64,000 nt of DNA from Puccinellia tenuiflora (taxonomy: Eukaryota; Streptophyta; Magnoliopsida; Poales; Poaceae): assembly GCA_012064385.1 (NCBI GenBank), contig QRDG01000135.1, forward strand, positions 536,941 through 600,940. The letters are read 5' to 3'. Below, piece after piece: positions 12,087 through 23,745 of the stretch. The notes under the pieces are model-generated. The model searched no databases and was not told where the DNA came from. It saw only the letters and a program-made list of their open reading frames with translations. Made by a program: the position numbers and the translations under genes. Positions within the stretch are counted from its first letter, which is position 1, and the number at the start of each line of letters is the position of its first letter.

Positions 12087-12592
12087 GTAACCGCCTGGGC
12101 GTGTGGGTGACGACAGGGGAGATTCGCTCAGTGGCGGTACGCGCGCACGGGAGGGCGGTGACAAAGATGGCACCGGTCAGACGGGGAGGTTGTTGCGCTC
12201 GTGGCTTGACTCGTGGGTAGCCATGATACTTGTGCGTGACAGTGTGCCGGCGTGAGGATGAGGGGGCGCGGTTAGGTCAACGTCGAGGGGTTTCCCGTCA
12301 GCGCGATTTTATAGTCATCTCCATATTTAATTCGCAATAGTCGAAACACTACATTTAATTCGAGTGAAATTGTTGAATATTTGATGACTAAATATTAGTG
12401 ACGTGGATAATTATGTGGTTGAAAAAGATGACATGGATACGTTGTATGAAAGATGTGTTATTATTAATTATGTTAGTGGAGATGACATGGACAATTGATT
12501 GGATAAAATAGTGTGTGATGTGGATAGCTTGCATGTTGGGATAGAAAAAATAATTAATGCACTTAGTGGGGTTTGCTTTATAAGAGGTATAG
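12087..12592. other. 506-bp unrelated segment between 54-bp repeats
   Basis: The first half is GC-rich (to about 12300) and the second is AT-rich, with repeated GATGACATGGA/GACGTGGATA-like motifs. It ends GCTTTATAAGAGGTATAG. It has no coding frame or terminal inverted repeats. Being bracketed by exact 54-bp direct repeats, it may be filler captured during break repair. Confidence 0.5.
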
Positions 12593-12646
12593 ATGCCTAC
12601 TCACCGTTTTGGTCATAACTTTTGCATTTGAAGTTGGATTTTGATG
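12593..12646 (+). repeat. 54-bp direct repeat, copy 2
   Basis: Second copy of the sequence at 12033-12086. It is continuous on its right with the rearranged CACTA remnant, so this is probably the original copy. Confidence 0.9.
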
Positions 12647-14609
12647 TTCTTTATCTCGTTTCGAAGAGGATAAGGAGATCTACAACAATCTTACCGAACT
12701 GAGTTTTTTCAAATTATTTTTATAAATATTATTTTTCTTTTTCTAAATGTCAAAAACGACTTTTTTGTGTGAAGCAAGTACACAAAATATGATGTAAAAT
12801 GGCACCCATCCAATTTTCACACAAATTAGTCCAACGAAAATATTAGGAATTTTCACCCTTTCTACCTAATTTCGCACATTTAAATAACTTTATACCGATT
12901 TTTCGAAAGTAATTCAAATTTGAACTACAAGTGTGTGATAGTTTGCTCTGAAATTTTTCCAAATACCATTTTAAGGTACACAAGTAGTGATTATTTCATA
13001 TAACCATCCATAGTTTTGGAAAAATCGACATCTTTCGACGGATAGCCTTGTTGACCATTTTGACCATGTTTTCGAATAACTCAAAGAAAATAAAGAAAAT
13101 CTCAAAAAATGAAATCCTTTGGCATGTAGTCCTCGTACATGTACAAGTTAACAGGAAAAATTATAAACTTGATTTTTGTCAAACGTTACGAAAAAATCGC
13201 TTCACAAAAAGGTCTATCATCTATAAACATATATGGGTTTTAAGTCAAACAACCAAGATATGACCATTTCCGTGGCATAGTTTGTGATAATGTGTCCATA
13301 TTTGGCACATATGTGTATCTTGGTATGCGCAACAATGTTGTCGAACTGAGTTTTTTCAAATTATTTTTATAAATATCATTTTTCATTTTCTAAATGTCAA
13401 AAACGACTTTTTTTTGTGAAGCAAGTACACAAAATATGATGCAAAATGGCACCCATCCAATTTTCACACAAATTAGTCCATATTTAAAGGATAATACAAA
13501 AATATTAGGAATTTTCTCCCTTTCTACCTAATTTCGCACATTTGGCTTGAAACTTATAGATGTTTATACATGATAGACCTTTTTGTGAAGCTTTTTTTTG
13601 AAAAATTTGTCAAAAATCAAGTTTATCATTTTTCATAGAAACTAGTACAAATAAAAGGACTCCATACCAGAGGATATCTTTTTTTGAGAGTTTTTCACTT
13701 TATTTGATTTTTTTCAAAAAAGGTCAAAATGGCCACCATGACTATTCATCGAAAGATGTCAATTTTTTTAAGTTTATCGATGTTTCTGTGATGCAAAAGA
13801 TGATATGGATGTCATATTTGAATTCCTCTCATTTTTCTAATCGACTTAGATATTTTATTTGTCAAGTTTTGATTTACGGATTTAAAGATATGAATTATTC
13901 CATATTGAATGTAAACTGGAAAAAATAAAGTAAAATTTATTTTATTGTTATTTATTCAAAAAATATTATTTCATAATCATTGTTATTTATTCAAGTAGAT
14001 TTTTAAAATTTAAAGTTAAAAAAAGTGTAACATCATGACCCAGGGGTTAATATGATTGATAGGATATTAATATCAGTAAGTTCTAACATCTCATTTAAAA
14101 GAATGTGGAATGAACATAAAGGTTAAGCGTGCTGGGGTTGGAGGGATGGGTGACCCAATGGGAAGTTTGACCAGGGTAAATAGTTTGACCTGAGATTAAG
14201 TGTGAAATAATAGATTAAGTGTGCGGCTAAGTAGGAAATTTCGGAAAAGAATTAAAAAATATTTAAAAAAAGTTAAAAAAAATTAAAAGTTGGGAAAAAA
14301 TATGCCGACGGCAGCGTCGCGTAGGACCATGGTAAGTAGTTTGCACCTGAGATTAAGTGTGAAATAATAGATTAAGTGTGCGGCTAAGTAGGAAATTTCG
14401 GAAAAGAATTAAAAAAGATTTTAAAAAATAAAAAAGTTTTAAAAAAATTAAAAAATTGAGAAAAAAATATGCCGATGGCTTTTAATACGCCGACGGCAAA
14501 TATATCTACACCGAAGCCATATTACGCCGACGGACATACGTCGAGGGCAGCCGTCGACGTAGCTTGTGCCGACGGCTATCCCTCGGCGTACTGCTTGTTT
14601 CCCATAGTG
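12647..14609 (-). mobile_element. Rearranged CACTA (En/Spm) remnant with one terminus
   Basis: Read on the minus strand from 14609 the sequence begins CACTATGGGAAACAAG. It is followed by closely spaced GCCGACGG/GCCGTCGGC motifs (14285-14600) in both orientations, typical of CACTA subterminal repeats. The interior holds a direct duplication (12694-12881 against 13341-13543), an inverted repeat (about 13012-13236 against 13544-13790) and a roughly 150-bp tandem duplication (about 14175-14327 against 14332-14478). No transposase frame is visible and the opposite CACTA end was not found, so this is a truncated non-autonomous copy. Confidence 0.7.
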
Positions 14610-14852
14610 GGAGCATTAAAAAGAATCTTGTTGAGGGATGGGATTCTCACAACAATGCATGTACACCCATGTGCCCCATACACAACAACCCTGAATTGCA
14701 TGAAAGCATCCAACGTCTGGTTGTTGCATGACACAATATCGAACTTTATAACATCGTTCTTATTTAAGTATGAAAATACAGATCAAACAGACTCCTGTTT
14801 CGGAAGAAATGCCATATGATCGGGCTGAGAAAGGAGTAGAGCCCCCCCCCCC

Positions 14853-14883
<31 letters not shown>

Positions 14884-15541
14884 ACACACACACATCATAC
14901 ACATTGCTAGGTTGAAACTGACATACCCGTAAAAAGTGTAAAGAAGTTTTGCACTTACCTGGAGCTCATGTTTCAATATTGTTTAAAGCACAAAGAACGT
15001 AGGATTTGGAAGTATCAGGATTAGTGATTGTGGGGAGCTATATTTATACATCAGGTAACAAGACCATGATGCACGTTAGAACATGTCGTCCAGGGTATCT
15101 ATGACCACGCGGAGGAGCTGGAATCGTTTGTGAAGTTTTGTCACAGACCTGTGTCGAGTGATAAAATCTCGGGGACTCACGACCTGGTGGAGAAGTGCAT
15201 TCAAAAGAGCACGCGAATGTAATTTTGCTTGTCCTGATTGTTATTGGTTAAATTGTCTGAAACCCGCAGTCACTTAAATTTTTTTGACTTGTTTCTTCGT
15301 TTTCTCCAGCTACCATTTTCAAATCGATGAGTGTCAAATTTCAGTTACTGGGAGATCACAACTCAAAAAGGAATTGATCGCTCATAGTGGTAGTAGTAGG
15401 GGGTCGTGTCAGTAGAGTCAGTTGTGAAACAGTGTACAGCGCGTTGACTAATCAGAGTGTAATACTGAAGTAGTATGTAAAATGTGCTCCGGTGGTTAAA
15501 TATATTCAGCGGTACACGTCGTAGAAAGTTTAGAACACTTA
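14610..15541. repeat. R2: R-unit copy, first part
   Basis: Begins at GAGCATTAAAAAG, matching 26950 and 30720. It carries the TGCATGAAAGCATCCA...GTTGTTGCATGACACAATATCGAAC block, the TTGCACTTACCTGGAGCTC block, and the CTCCAGCTACCATTTTCAAA and GTGTCAGTAG...GTACAGCGCG blocks. It is interrupted at TTA (15539-15541) by a Harbinger element and resumes at 20233. Confidence 0.7.
14842..14894. repeat. Poly-C tract followed by (CA)n microsatellite
   Basis: A run of 28 C residues (14842-14869) continues into about 12 CA units up to 14894. Such tracts are prone to slippage and sequencing error, so the exact length is uncertain. Confidence 0.9.
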
Positions 15542-15738
15542 AGCGCAACTCCAACGCCGACCCATTTCGTCTCGCGTGCTTCGTTTCCGTCCGTTTGGAT
15601 GGAAACCACAACGCAACGCGTCGATGCAAACGGAATGACCGTTTTTTCATTCGCGAGGACTCAAATCCGACCCAAATTTGAGCCGAGTTTGCGTCGGCAC
15701 GGACGCGTGTGGACGCCGTGCAGAGTCCTACCACTGGA

Positions 15739-15753
15739 CCCCCCCCCCCCCCC
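15739..15753. repeat. Poly-C tract
   Basis: About 15 consecutive C residues inside the Harbinger element, just upstream of its gene-like segment. Confidence 0.85.
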
Positions 15754-16573
15754 TCCCGGCGGTCAGCCTGACCGAACGACCAAACAACGCCTTTAATGCG
15801 GCGGGAGAGGCCTTTATATGGCCGCCGACGAGCCAAACCCTAGCTACACAAAACCCTAGCCCCCCTATCGCACATCTCTCCCAGCAACGGCGACCACACC
15901 TCCCCGGACACTCCTCCCCACCTCCCCCGGCCACCTGGATGGATCCACCACCACCACCGCCGCAGCACCCCCTGAACCAGATCGAGCGAGCGCGTCGGTT
16001 CACTACCGTGGCTCTTTCTCCCGGCGCATGGCCACGATCCCGGCGTGGTCGGCATGCCGTCCTACCAGGATCCAGAAGGGCTGCCGGAGGAGGCAAGGAG
16101 GGCCATGGAGGAGGCGTACTCCGACGACCTCGACCCCGAGGTGGAAGGGTACGCTGCTGGCGTTGTCGTCGCCCCCACTGCGATCGCCAGAGCCCCCTCC
16201 AGCGCTAGCGCCACCGCCCCGCCACCGCCCCCGCCACCGACGACGAGGAGTTCTCATGGACCAACTCGGAGGAAGACGGGAGCGAGAAGGGCGGTCCGGA
16301 CCTGCAACTGGTTGTGGCGCCCTTGTTGGCCTCGTTCCAAGCCAAACATGCCCGACAGAACTAACTCGGCCATGAGCTCCGGAAGCAGGAAGCGGCCGAC
16401 TTGGCGCGGGCGACCCGCGAGTCACTTTCCGCGGCCCGTGCGAGTCGCCGCAAACGCAACCGCGATGCCCCTCCTCCTCCTTCTCCTCTCATGAAGAGGG
16501 GACCGGCAGCAACCTCTAAAGACCTACCGCCAGTGGCGTCACCTATGCGCGGCCAAAATTTTATACTCGCCGG

Positions 16574-18157
16574 TGATGATGTAAATGATAATAGCGTTGG
16601 TGGTGCCCCAAGCGAAAGCGTGGATGTAGCAAATAGCAGTTTTCCCGCAGTAAGAACCAAGGTTTAATCAAACTAGTAGGACTTTGAAATCAACAACGAG
16701 GTGCACGTCGATGATCTCTGGCGCTTAACCGTCAACGATCGTGGACCTGCACACACTCAAACCAATACTTTGCCCCCAATGGCAGGAAGGTTGTCAATCT
16801 TCCCGGTCTGCTGAAAACAAAGCGGTTAAATGTATAGTGTAGTGGATGCAAATATGGAAACGGACCAGCGAGCAAGCAATTGTGAGAAGCAAGTAACGGT
16901 GTTGTAATCAATGGAAAAATATGGCCGTGGGCCATGGATTCACTAGTGGTGTCTCTCCAATAAATAAAATACACATATGATGGGTAAACAAATTACATCT
17001 AGGCAATTGACAAGATTATGACACAAACTTAATCTAGCCAAATCAATGAGTTCATGGTAATATTAATGTAGGCATCACGATAAATAACAAAGATCGTTGA
17101 GTCCAACTGCATCTTTGTCTAAAAAGTGCACCGCGGGATCGCTATCCATCCTGTCACCCAACGGTATTAAGTTGCAAGTAACAGAAAATTGCATTAAGAA
17201 AAGCGCATGATGTAAGCAATATTTATAATCTCGTAGACATAAACACCGTTGTTTTACCCTTAATAGCAACAACACACCCTCGTCCTTAGACGTTTCTGTA
17301 ACTTGTGCCCAGGCACAAAAGAGGGCATGAACCTAATATCTAGCATAAGTACTCTCTCTTAGAGATATAAGCAATCACTTCGCCAAAGTAACTACGCATA
17401 TCGGAGAGCATGCAAGAATCATAAATCAACATATAAGAACCATGCACAAACTGATCATAACTTCATAATCCATCGGATCCCAGCAAACACATCATATAGC
17501 ATTACAATAGTCGAGCTTAATTATGTTAGGCAGCTCACAAAATCATAAACATGGAGGCATAAGGGAGAGAGACAACCATCTAGCTACTGCCATGGACCCG
17601 TAGTCCAAGATGGAACTACTCACGCATCATCCCCGTGGAAGGCATGGCGATGTAGAGCCCTCCGAGATCAATCTCCCCTCCGGCAGGGTGCCGGGATTTG
17701 TCTTTAGAATCTTCCCGAATTAGGTTTCGAGGTGGCGGCGGTTTCGGGTGGAGTTCATGGAAAATAATCACCGCCCAGATGTTTTTAGGTCAATTATGAT
17801 TTTATAGGCGTTGTAGGGGGCTAAGGGGGTCCACCAGGCCCATGGGCGGGTCCCACCCGTGAGCCTAGGTGGGGCCGTGCCTGGGGGTCGCCCCTGGCCC
17901 CTAGGTGGCCCCTCCAGCTGCCCTCCGGACTCCGTCTTCGTCTTGGCGTAAAAATAATTCTCGTAATGTTTCGTCCCGTTCCGAGAATATTTCCAGAAGT
18001 GGATTTTCTGAAATAGAAAACTGGCACTGGGCATCTTATCAATAAGTTAGCCCAATAAAATGCCTAAAAATGATATAATAAGATAATAAAAACATGTGAC
18101 ACTGACAGAAAACAAGCATGCAATAATCAAAATTATAGATACGTTTGACACGTATCA
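16574..18157 (-). mobile_element. Athila-type solo LTR, TSD GCCGG
   Basis: GCCGG lies on both sides (16569-16573 and 18158-18162). On the minus strand the LTR begins TGATACGTGTCAAACGTATC and ends TTATCATTTACATCATCA. It is collinear with 18249-19817 and 2877-7791. The 1,584-bp segment contains no internal LTR pair or coding region, so it is a solo LTR. It is inserted in the Harbinger element. Confidence 0.88.
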
Positions 18158-18248
18158 GCCGGTGCCGCTAACTAACCCTACCATTAAATGGGGAGCGCAA
18201 GGTGAGTCGCCAAGACAGGACCCGGTGCCGGTCACCTGACAGGAAGAG

Positions 18249-19817
18249 TGCTGACTGCTGTTGGGAGACCCCAAGAGGAAGGTATGAAGCAGCGTAGCGG
18301 AAATTTTCCCTTGATTACAAAACCAAGGTTGTCGAACCAGTAGGACTTGGAGAAGGCTTAGCAAGGTTTCAATAGCGCCGTTTCTCGATTATTGACGTGG
18401 AGCTGCACATAATCACCAACAAACTACTTTGCCCCAACAAAACATAGAGGTTGTCAATCTCTCCGGCTTGCCAAACACAAAGAATTAAATGTGTGGATGA
18501 AAATATGATGAGGATGAAATATGACCAGCGAGCAAATGATGATGAAAAGCTATGAGGATGGTTGTAAGCAATGTAGGAAAATAGGACCGGTGTCCACAGT
18601 TCACTAGAGGTGTCTCTCCAAAAGATATACATGATGGGTAAACAAATTACAGCATGGCAATTGACAGAATTGTAGTCGCACAACAAGGCTATCATAAAAC
18701 AATATAGTTCACCGCTTCATCTAACATGGGCATTACGTCAAAATACATAGACCGTCATCCAACTGCATCTATGACTAATAATCCACTCTAGGATCGCTAT
18801 CTAGCATGTCACCCAAAAGTATTAAGTTGCAAGCAACAGATCATTGCAATAAGCAAAGTGCATAATGTAAACAATTTAGATAACACGAAGAAATCACACC
18901 GCTATTTTCTCCCTAGTGGCAACAGCACATCTCTAGCCTTAACCGTTCCTGTCACCGAACTCAGACAAAGAGAGGCATGAACCCACTATCTAGCATAAAT
19001 ACTCCCTCATACAATACTAACAATTATTTGGTCAAAGCAACCACTAGCATCGGAGAGCATGCAAGATCATAGATGAAACACATAACTGAACAAACGTAAT
19101 GACTTCCACAATTTATCGGATCCATGCAAACACAATCATGTAGCAGTTATAAATAGATGATCTTGATCATGATAGACAGCTCACAAGATCTAAACAATGG
19201 AGTACAAGGAGGAGAGAGAACCATCAAGCTACTGCCATGTACCCGTAGTCCCGTGGTGGACTACTCACGCATCACTCCGGAGGCAGGCTTGGTGGTGTAG
19301 ATGCCTCCGGCTTCGATTCCCCTCTCCGGCAGGATGCCGGGAAGAGCTTTTGAACCCTCCCGAACTAGGTCTTGAGATGGCAGCGGCCTCAGACGTATTC
19401 TGGAGATTATGATCGCGCCTCCTCTGTTTTTAGGTCAGAGGAGAATTTATAGGCGAAGGGGCTGCGCGAGGCGATGGACAGGGGCCCCAGGTGGGCCCCA
19501 TGCGTGGCCAAGGGGGGCCGCGGCCAGGTGGCGTCTGGAGCCCCTGTGCCTCCCCTCCTGCTGTCCTTCGGGTTCCGTCTTTGTTTCATATTGGAAATAA
19601 TTACCGTAAATTATGAGAGCAATCCGAGAAACTTCCCGGAACAACTTTTCTGAAGAAAAAAAATAGCAGAAAACAGGAACTGGCACTGGGCATCTAGTTA
19701 ATAGGTTAGTTCCATAAATCATGCCAAAATGATATAAAAACATTGTAAAAACATGTGGCACTGATATATAATAAAGCATGGAACATCAAAAATTATAGAT
19801 ACGTTGGAGACGTATCA
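18249..19817 (-). mobile_element. Athila-type solo LTR, TSD AAGAG
   Basis: AAGAG flanks both sides (18244-18248 and 19818-19822). The minus-strand LTR begins TGATACGTCTCCAACGTATC and ends CAACAGCAGTCAGCA. It is 1,569 bp long and the same family as 16574-18157, from which it is separated by only 91 bp of Harbinger sequence. No internal domain remains. Confidence 0.88.
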
Positions 19818-20300
19818 AAGAGCCAGCAAGTCCGTCCTTAGTGCCGGCCACCTGGACGGGGGAGCCATCAAGTCTGTTCCCGACGCCGGCCACCAGGCCG
19901 AAGCACCGCCACCACGCGACCAATTTTGTTAAAAGATGTCGGGAAAGGAGCTACTGTTCAACATACTGTTAGACAAATTATGTAATGTTGCTAGCTTTAT
20001 TATGAAATCTATCTTGTAATCTCAAAACTATGTAATCTTGCTAGTTTTTAAATATGAAATGTAATATTAAATTTGGAACCAAAAGGGCAGGGGCAGACTA
20101 AATGGGTTGGCCCGTTGGATGTAGTGGCTAGAAAAGGCCGGACGGGGACGGACGCATGTCCGTTTGACGACCCAAACAGATGAAAAACAGACCAAAGTCA
20201 GGTCCGTTTAGGTCGGCGCGTTGGAGTTGCCCTTACCTCAAAGAAGCAATACCTTGGAAGAAAAGGTGAATGGAAACCGGAAGCTACCGTATCTGGCGTG

Positions 20301-22256
20301 TGATGCATGTCAAAAGTATCTATAATTTTTAATTATTCCATGCTTGTTTTATATCAATGCCATATGTTTTTACTATCATATTATATCATTTTGAGGCATT
20401 TTATTGGACTGACCTATTAACAAGATGCCCAGTGCTAGTTTTTGTTTACTGCCCTGTTTTTGTTTCAGAAAGTTACCACAGAAAATAATCTCGGAATTCG
20501 ACGAAAATTTATGAAGATTTCTTATTGAAGAAATGAAGACCAGAGTCGAAAGGGCGACCCCGGGAGAGGCCCAGGGCCCATGGGCTGGCCCTAGCCGCGG
20601 GCTGTAGGCGGGCCGCGGCCCCGGCTCCTCGGACGCCGTCTCGACCCCCTCCGACGCCTATAAATCCCTTTTGACCTAAAAGTAACGATGCTCGGATGAT
20701 TTTTTTTTAGAAACAGAACAGAGCGCCGTCGAGAGCGAAACCAAGTTTCGGGGGACAGATTGCTGCTGTTCTGGCACCCTGCCGGGACGGGGATCGACCT
20801 CTGGAGCCATCTTCATCGACACCGCTGCTTCTCGTGATGAGGAGGGAGTAGTCCCTCATCGGGTCTGAGGCTTGTATAAGTAGCTATGTGGTTATCTCTC
20901 TCTCTCTCCCCCATGATGTGATCTTCATTGTGATCATGAGCTTTGTTGATATAGTTGAATACATGATGTTTCCCCTTCTTTAATTATGTAATGGATATGG
21001 TGTTGGTCAAGTGATGTTATCTAGTATAAGTTCCGGAGTCACCATTGTGTTCACGGTGCCATGGTGACAGTGCGGGTGCCGTGTGTGACTCTATGTATAA
21101 TAGCTTAGAGGGATCTTAATCATTAGTTTGTTCTTTATTATTGTTGTATTGAATAGATCATGAGATTTCTTGATGCTTGTGTTTAGTATAATCTCCATGG
21201 TGTGATAGTAATAGCTCGCGTGTCGTGGATGTATTAGAAAGAGATTATTCAAGAGATAGGTTGTGGTGTTTGTTAGCACTATCTTTGGATGATGAAAGTG
21301 ACAGTGTTGCATTGTCCCTAGATGTGGAATACGAGCTTTAAGGTGTGCTTTTGTAGCCCTACGCAATTCTCATCCTATTTAGATCCACGAAAGAATGATC
21401 TCTGAGTAACGTCTACCTTGCATGTTTTTGTGGAAAGTATTATGTGTTTAATTATATTAATGATGTGAGAGTTGTCACTAGTGAAAATATGAAGCCTAGT
21501 CCTTGTTTCCAAGCATTGGAACCATTTTTAGTCACTTTTGCCACTTGTTCGCTTGCTGCCCTTTTTTTCTACAGAATTACAAACCCACTTTTTACCATCC
21601 ATATTACTTGCCTTTTACCATCTCTTCGCCGAACTAGTGCACATGTACAACTGACAATTGTATTTGGTGTGTTGGGGACACAAGATACTTATTGTATCTT
21701 AATTGCATGGTTGCTTGAGAGTGATATATTCAACCTCTTCCTCCCATTGAATTCGATAAACCTTGGGTTACTCACTTAAGGGAAATTTGTTGCTGTCCTA
21801 CAAAACTCTGCGTTTGGAGGCCCAACAAAGTCTACAAGAATAGAAGCGTGCGTAGACATCATCAGTGTTATTTTTATGGTGATTCAAATCCGGTTAGACA
21901 GATAAGGCCGCCAGCTTCTGACGAGCAGAGCGTGAGTGACGTGGAGTAAGAAGTTGGCCCAACACCTGCCCGGTACGGTACGAGTTGTTACCGAGTTGGA
22001 TTAGGGTTCACCTGTTACCGACCTATTAGGTCAGGACCACTATAAATACCTCTTGTAAGCCGCCGTACGGGATAAGCCACATATTGTAAATCCCGGCGCG
22101 TTTGTAACCTCACCCGAAATAGTGAAGTATTGCTGGCTGGCGCCCGTGGTTTTTTCTCTTCCTTGTTGGAAGGGTTTTTCACATTAAAATCTCGTGTCCC
22201 CGTTGGTTTGATCTTGTTTAATTTCGTCGTTGTTTTGCTATCGCTTGTAACAATCA
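20301..22256 (+). mobile_element. Gypsy-type solo LTR (1,956 bp), TSD GCGTG
   Basis: GCGTG precedes (20296-20300) and follows (22257-22261) a segment that starts TGATGCATGTC and ends GTAACAATCA. The host R2 text reads continuously across the insertion (TATCTGGCGTG joined to CCCCTGGGC), supporting the borders. A CTATAAATACC TATA-like site lies near 22040, followed by a TTGTAAGCC-type transcribed end region. Its 5' start resembles the Athila-type LTRs, but it is longer and in the opposite orientation. Confidence 0.85.
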
Positions 22257-22415
22257 GCGTGCCCCTGGGCAGATCTTGTGGACAACTTTGTCCCCGCCCA
22301 CTCGACCTTACCGGTGTTCTTACACCATGTCTGCCACAAGATCCCGCAGAATCATTGCCAACTTGGCTGCTCCCAGCGTAAAGCTTTTTCATTGGTATAT
22401 TTTTATATTGATAAT

Positions 22416-22705
22416 GGATTTTTTTGCGAATTACAGTACGAACGTAGATGTTCACATATACTCATATATACTCGCCCCTATGAACACACACGCACAACCT
22501 ACCCTAAGGAGCGCCTCCGAGAGACTGAGCCGACGGATTGGGTCTTGAGATTGGCAAGGTCACCATAGTCGCCTCGCTATCGACAAGAACGTCGCATCTC
22601 ACTAAAATAATATTTCGTTTTAATGAGAAACACCAGTGTGGGGTTTGAACTCGGGTGGGCTGGGGTTACAACCACCTAACCATCCGACCAAGACTTGGTT
22701 CTATT
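22416..22705 (-). mobile_element. tRNA-derived SINE
   Basis: On the minus strand a polymerase III A-box-like sequence (TGGTCGGATGGTTAGG, about 22675-22692) is followed about 35 bp later by a B-box (GAGTTCAAACCCC, about 22638-22654). The tail then reads GGGGCGAGTATATATGAGTAT...CGTACTGTAATTCGCAAAAAAA, ending in an A-run near 22420. Possible imperfect target duplications (TTGATAAT and TTTAATAAT) flank it. The head-plus-tail layout resembles grass SINEs of the OsSN type. The R-unit text continues on both sides. Confidence 0.7.
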
Positions 22706-23156
22706 TTAATAATGTGATTTTGTTAACCAAAACGTTCGCATGAAGGTGACACGATCATATGTTTTAACATCCGACCTTTGTGTAACAAAGATTAGATATG
22801 CATAGTCACCCATTGTCTTGGGTGATCACCACAAGATAAGACCCCAATTTCAGTGCATGCAGTTAACCCTAGTTTCAATTCAATACTACATGTTAATGAA
22901 TCTACTACAGATTTTATGAATGCAGAAGGTCGATACAAGACCCACATTGTGGGATAATAAACCGTCGGCATACTCCGTCCACAAACCCCAACCGACGCAC
23001 AAACACTACCTAACCATGATATAATTCAGATCATGTCTACATATACACGACCACAATATGATGGCGGGATAAAATCCACTTAAAGAGGACGGTGGAGGTG
23101 GAGCAGGTGGCATCAACGTGGTAGAATAAGGCACTGAGGTCGATGCACTATGGATG

Positions 23157-23173
23157 CCCCCCCCCCCCCCCCC
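23157..23173. repeat. Poly-C tract
   Basis: About 17 C residues in the part of R2 that is not matched elsewhere. Confidence 0.85.
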
Positions 23174-23745
23174 GCCCCAACCGGCTGTGGTGGCATGGGG
23201 TCTATCAAACTCACGTGCTCCACTGCATGAGACGCAGTAGCGACATACGCCGCTGATGTCGCAGCCAAAGCTCGGGTAGGCCGGGAGCAAATGGGGGAGG
23301 GCGTCTTGAAAATTCTTTCCAAATCCGCCAAACTTAACACATGTCCAACGACGTCGTGACAATCGGTTGTGCGCGAGATCAATGGTGGATTCAAGGGTGG
23401 GGCGGCATGGGGGTGGATAAGCGCCGACCATTTGTACCAACGAGGGCGGAGGAGGTGAGGTAAATGGGGTTTGTCACACTACGCTCAGTTATGCCTCTTG
23501 AGAAACGGCCAAGACGTGGTGTGGCCTAGTCAACCTAACACGCCCAAATTGCACCCAGCGGTCTGTGTGGATGCATCACGAGTCATGACCAACCAAACAT
23601 GCTCTAGATGTCACACAAATCCGATACACGAATTCACACGGAAGAAAGACAAAATATAGTGGTTTGGTGAAGGAAAGAATGGAACAGGTAGCTGAAGGGG
23701 AAAATATTCTGATCTTCGATGATCAACTTGAGAAGATGAAGGAAA

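Larger units (their letters stand above)
15542..20232. mobile_element. PIF/Harbinger-type element carrying two nested solo LTRs
   Basis: TTA occurs at 15539-15541 and 20233-20235. The ends are inverted: AGCGCAACTCCAACGCCGACC on the left, and on the right the complement of GGGCAACTCCAACGCGCCGACC. Two insertions with their own TSDs (16574-18157 and 18249-19817) account for most of the length, leaving roughly 1.5 kb. From about 15780 it has gene-like features: a TTTATATGG TATA-like site, CCCTAGC-rich leader sequence, and Pro-rich coding-like sequence beginning MDPPPPPPQHPLNQIERA near 15940. This is broken by frame changes and stops (16045-16660). No DDE transposase domain was recognised, so the copy looks non-autonomous. 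Confidence 0.75.
22262..23745. repeat. R2: R-unit copy, distal part
   Basis: The block CTTGTGGACAACTT...CGGTGTTCTTACACC...TGCTCCCAGCGTAAAG (22270-22385) corresponds to 51145-51265 and 25655-25715. The tail CACGAATTCACACGGAAG...TGATCTTCGATGATCAACTTGA (23625-23735) corresponds to 53105-53210. A SINE interrupts it at 22416-22705. Bases about 23000-23460, with a 144-codon minus-strand frame and no known domain, were not matched to other copies. Confidence 0.65.

Noticed and set aside
11137..12173. Minus-strand ORFs of 256 and 318 codons
   Set aside because: They are antisense to the Ala/Glu/Pro-rich retrotransposon gene. Repetitive Ser/Ala/Pro and Arg-rich content indicates shadow frames.
22638..22692. 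A possible tRNA gene (A and B boxes)
   Set aside because: No cloverleaf acceptor stem or anticodon arm could be drawn, and the box region is followed by a SINE-type tail, so it was called a SINE.
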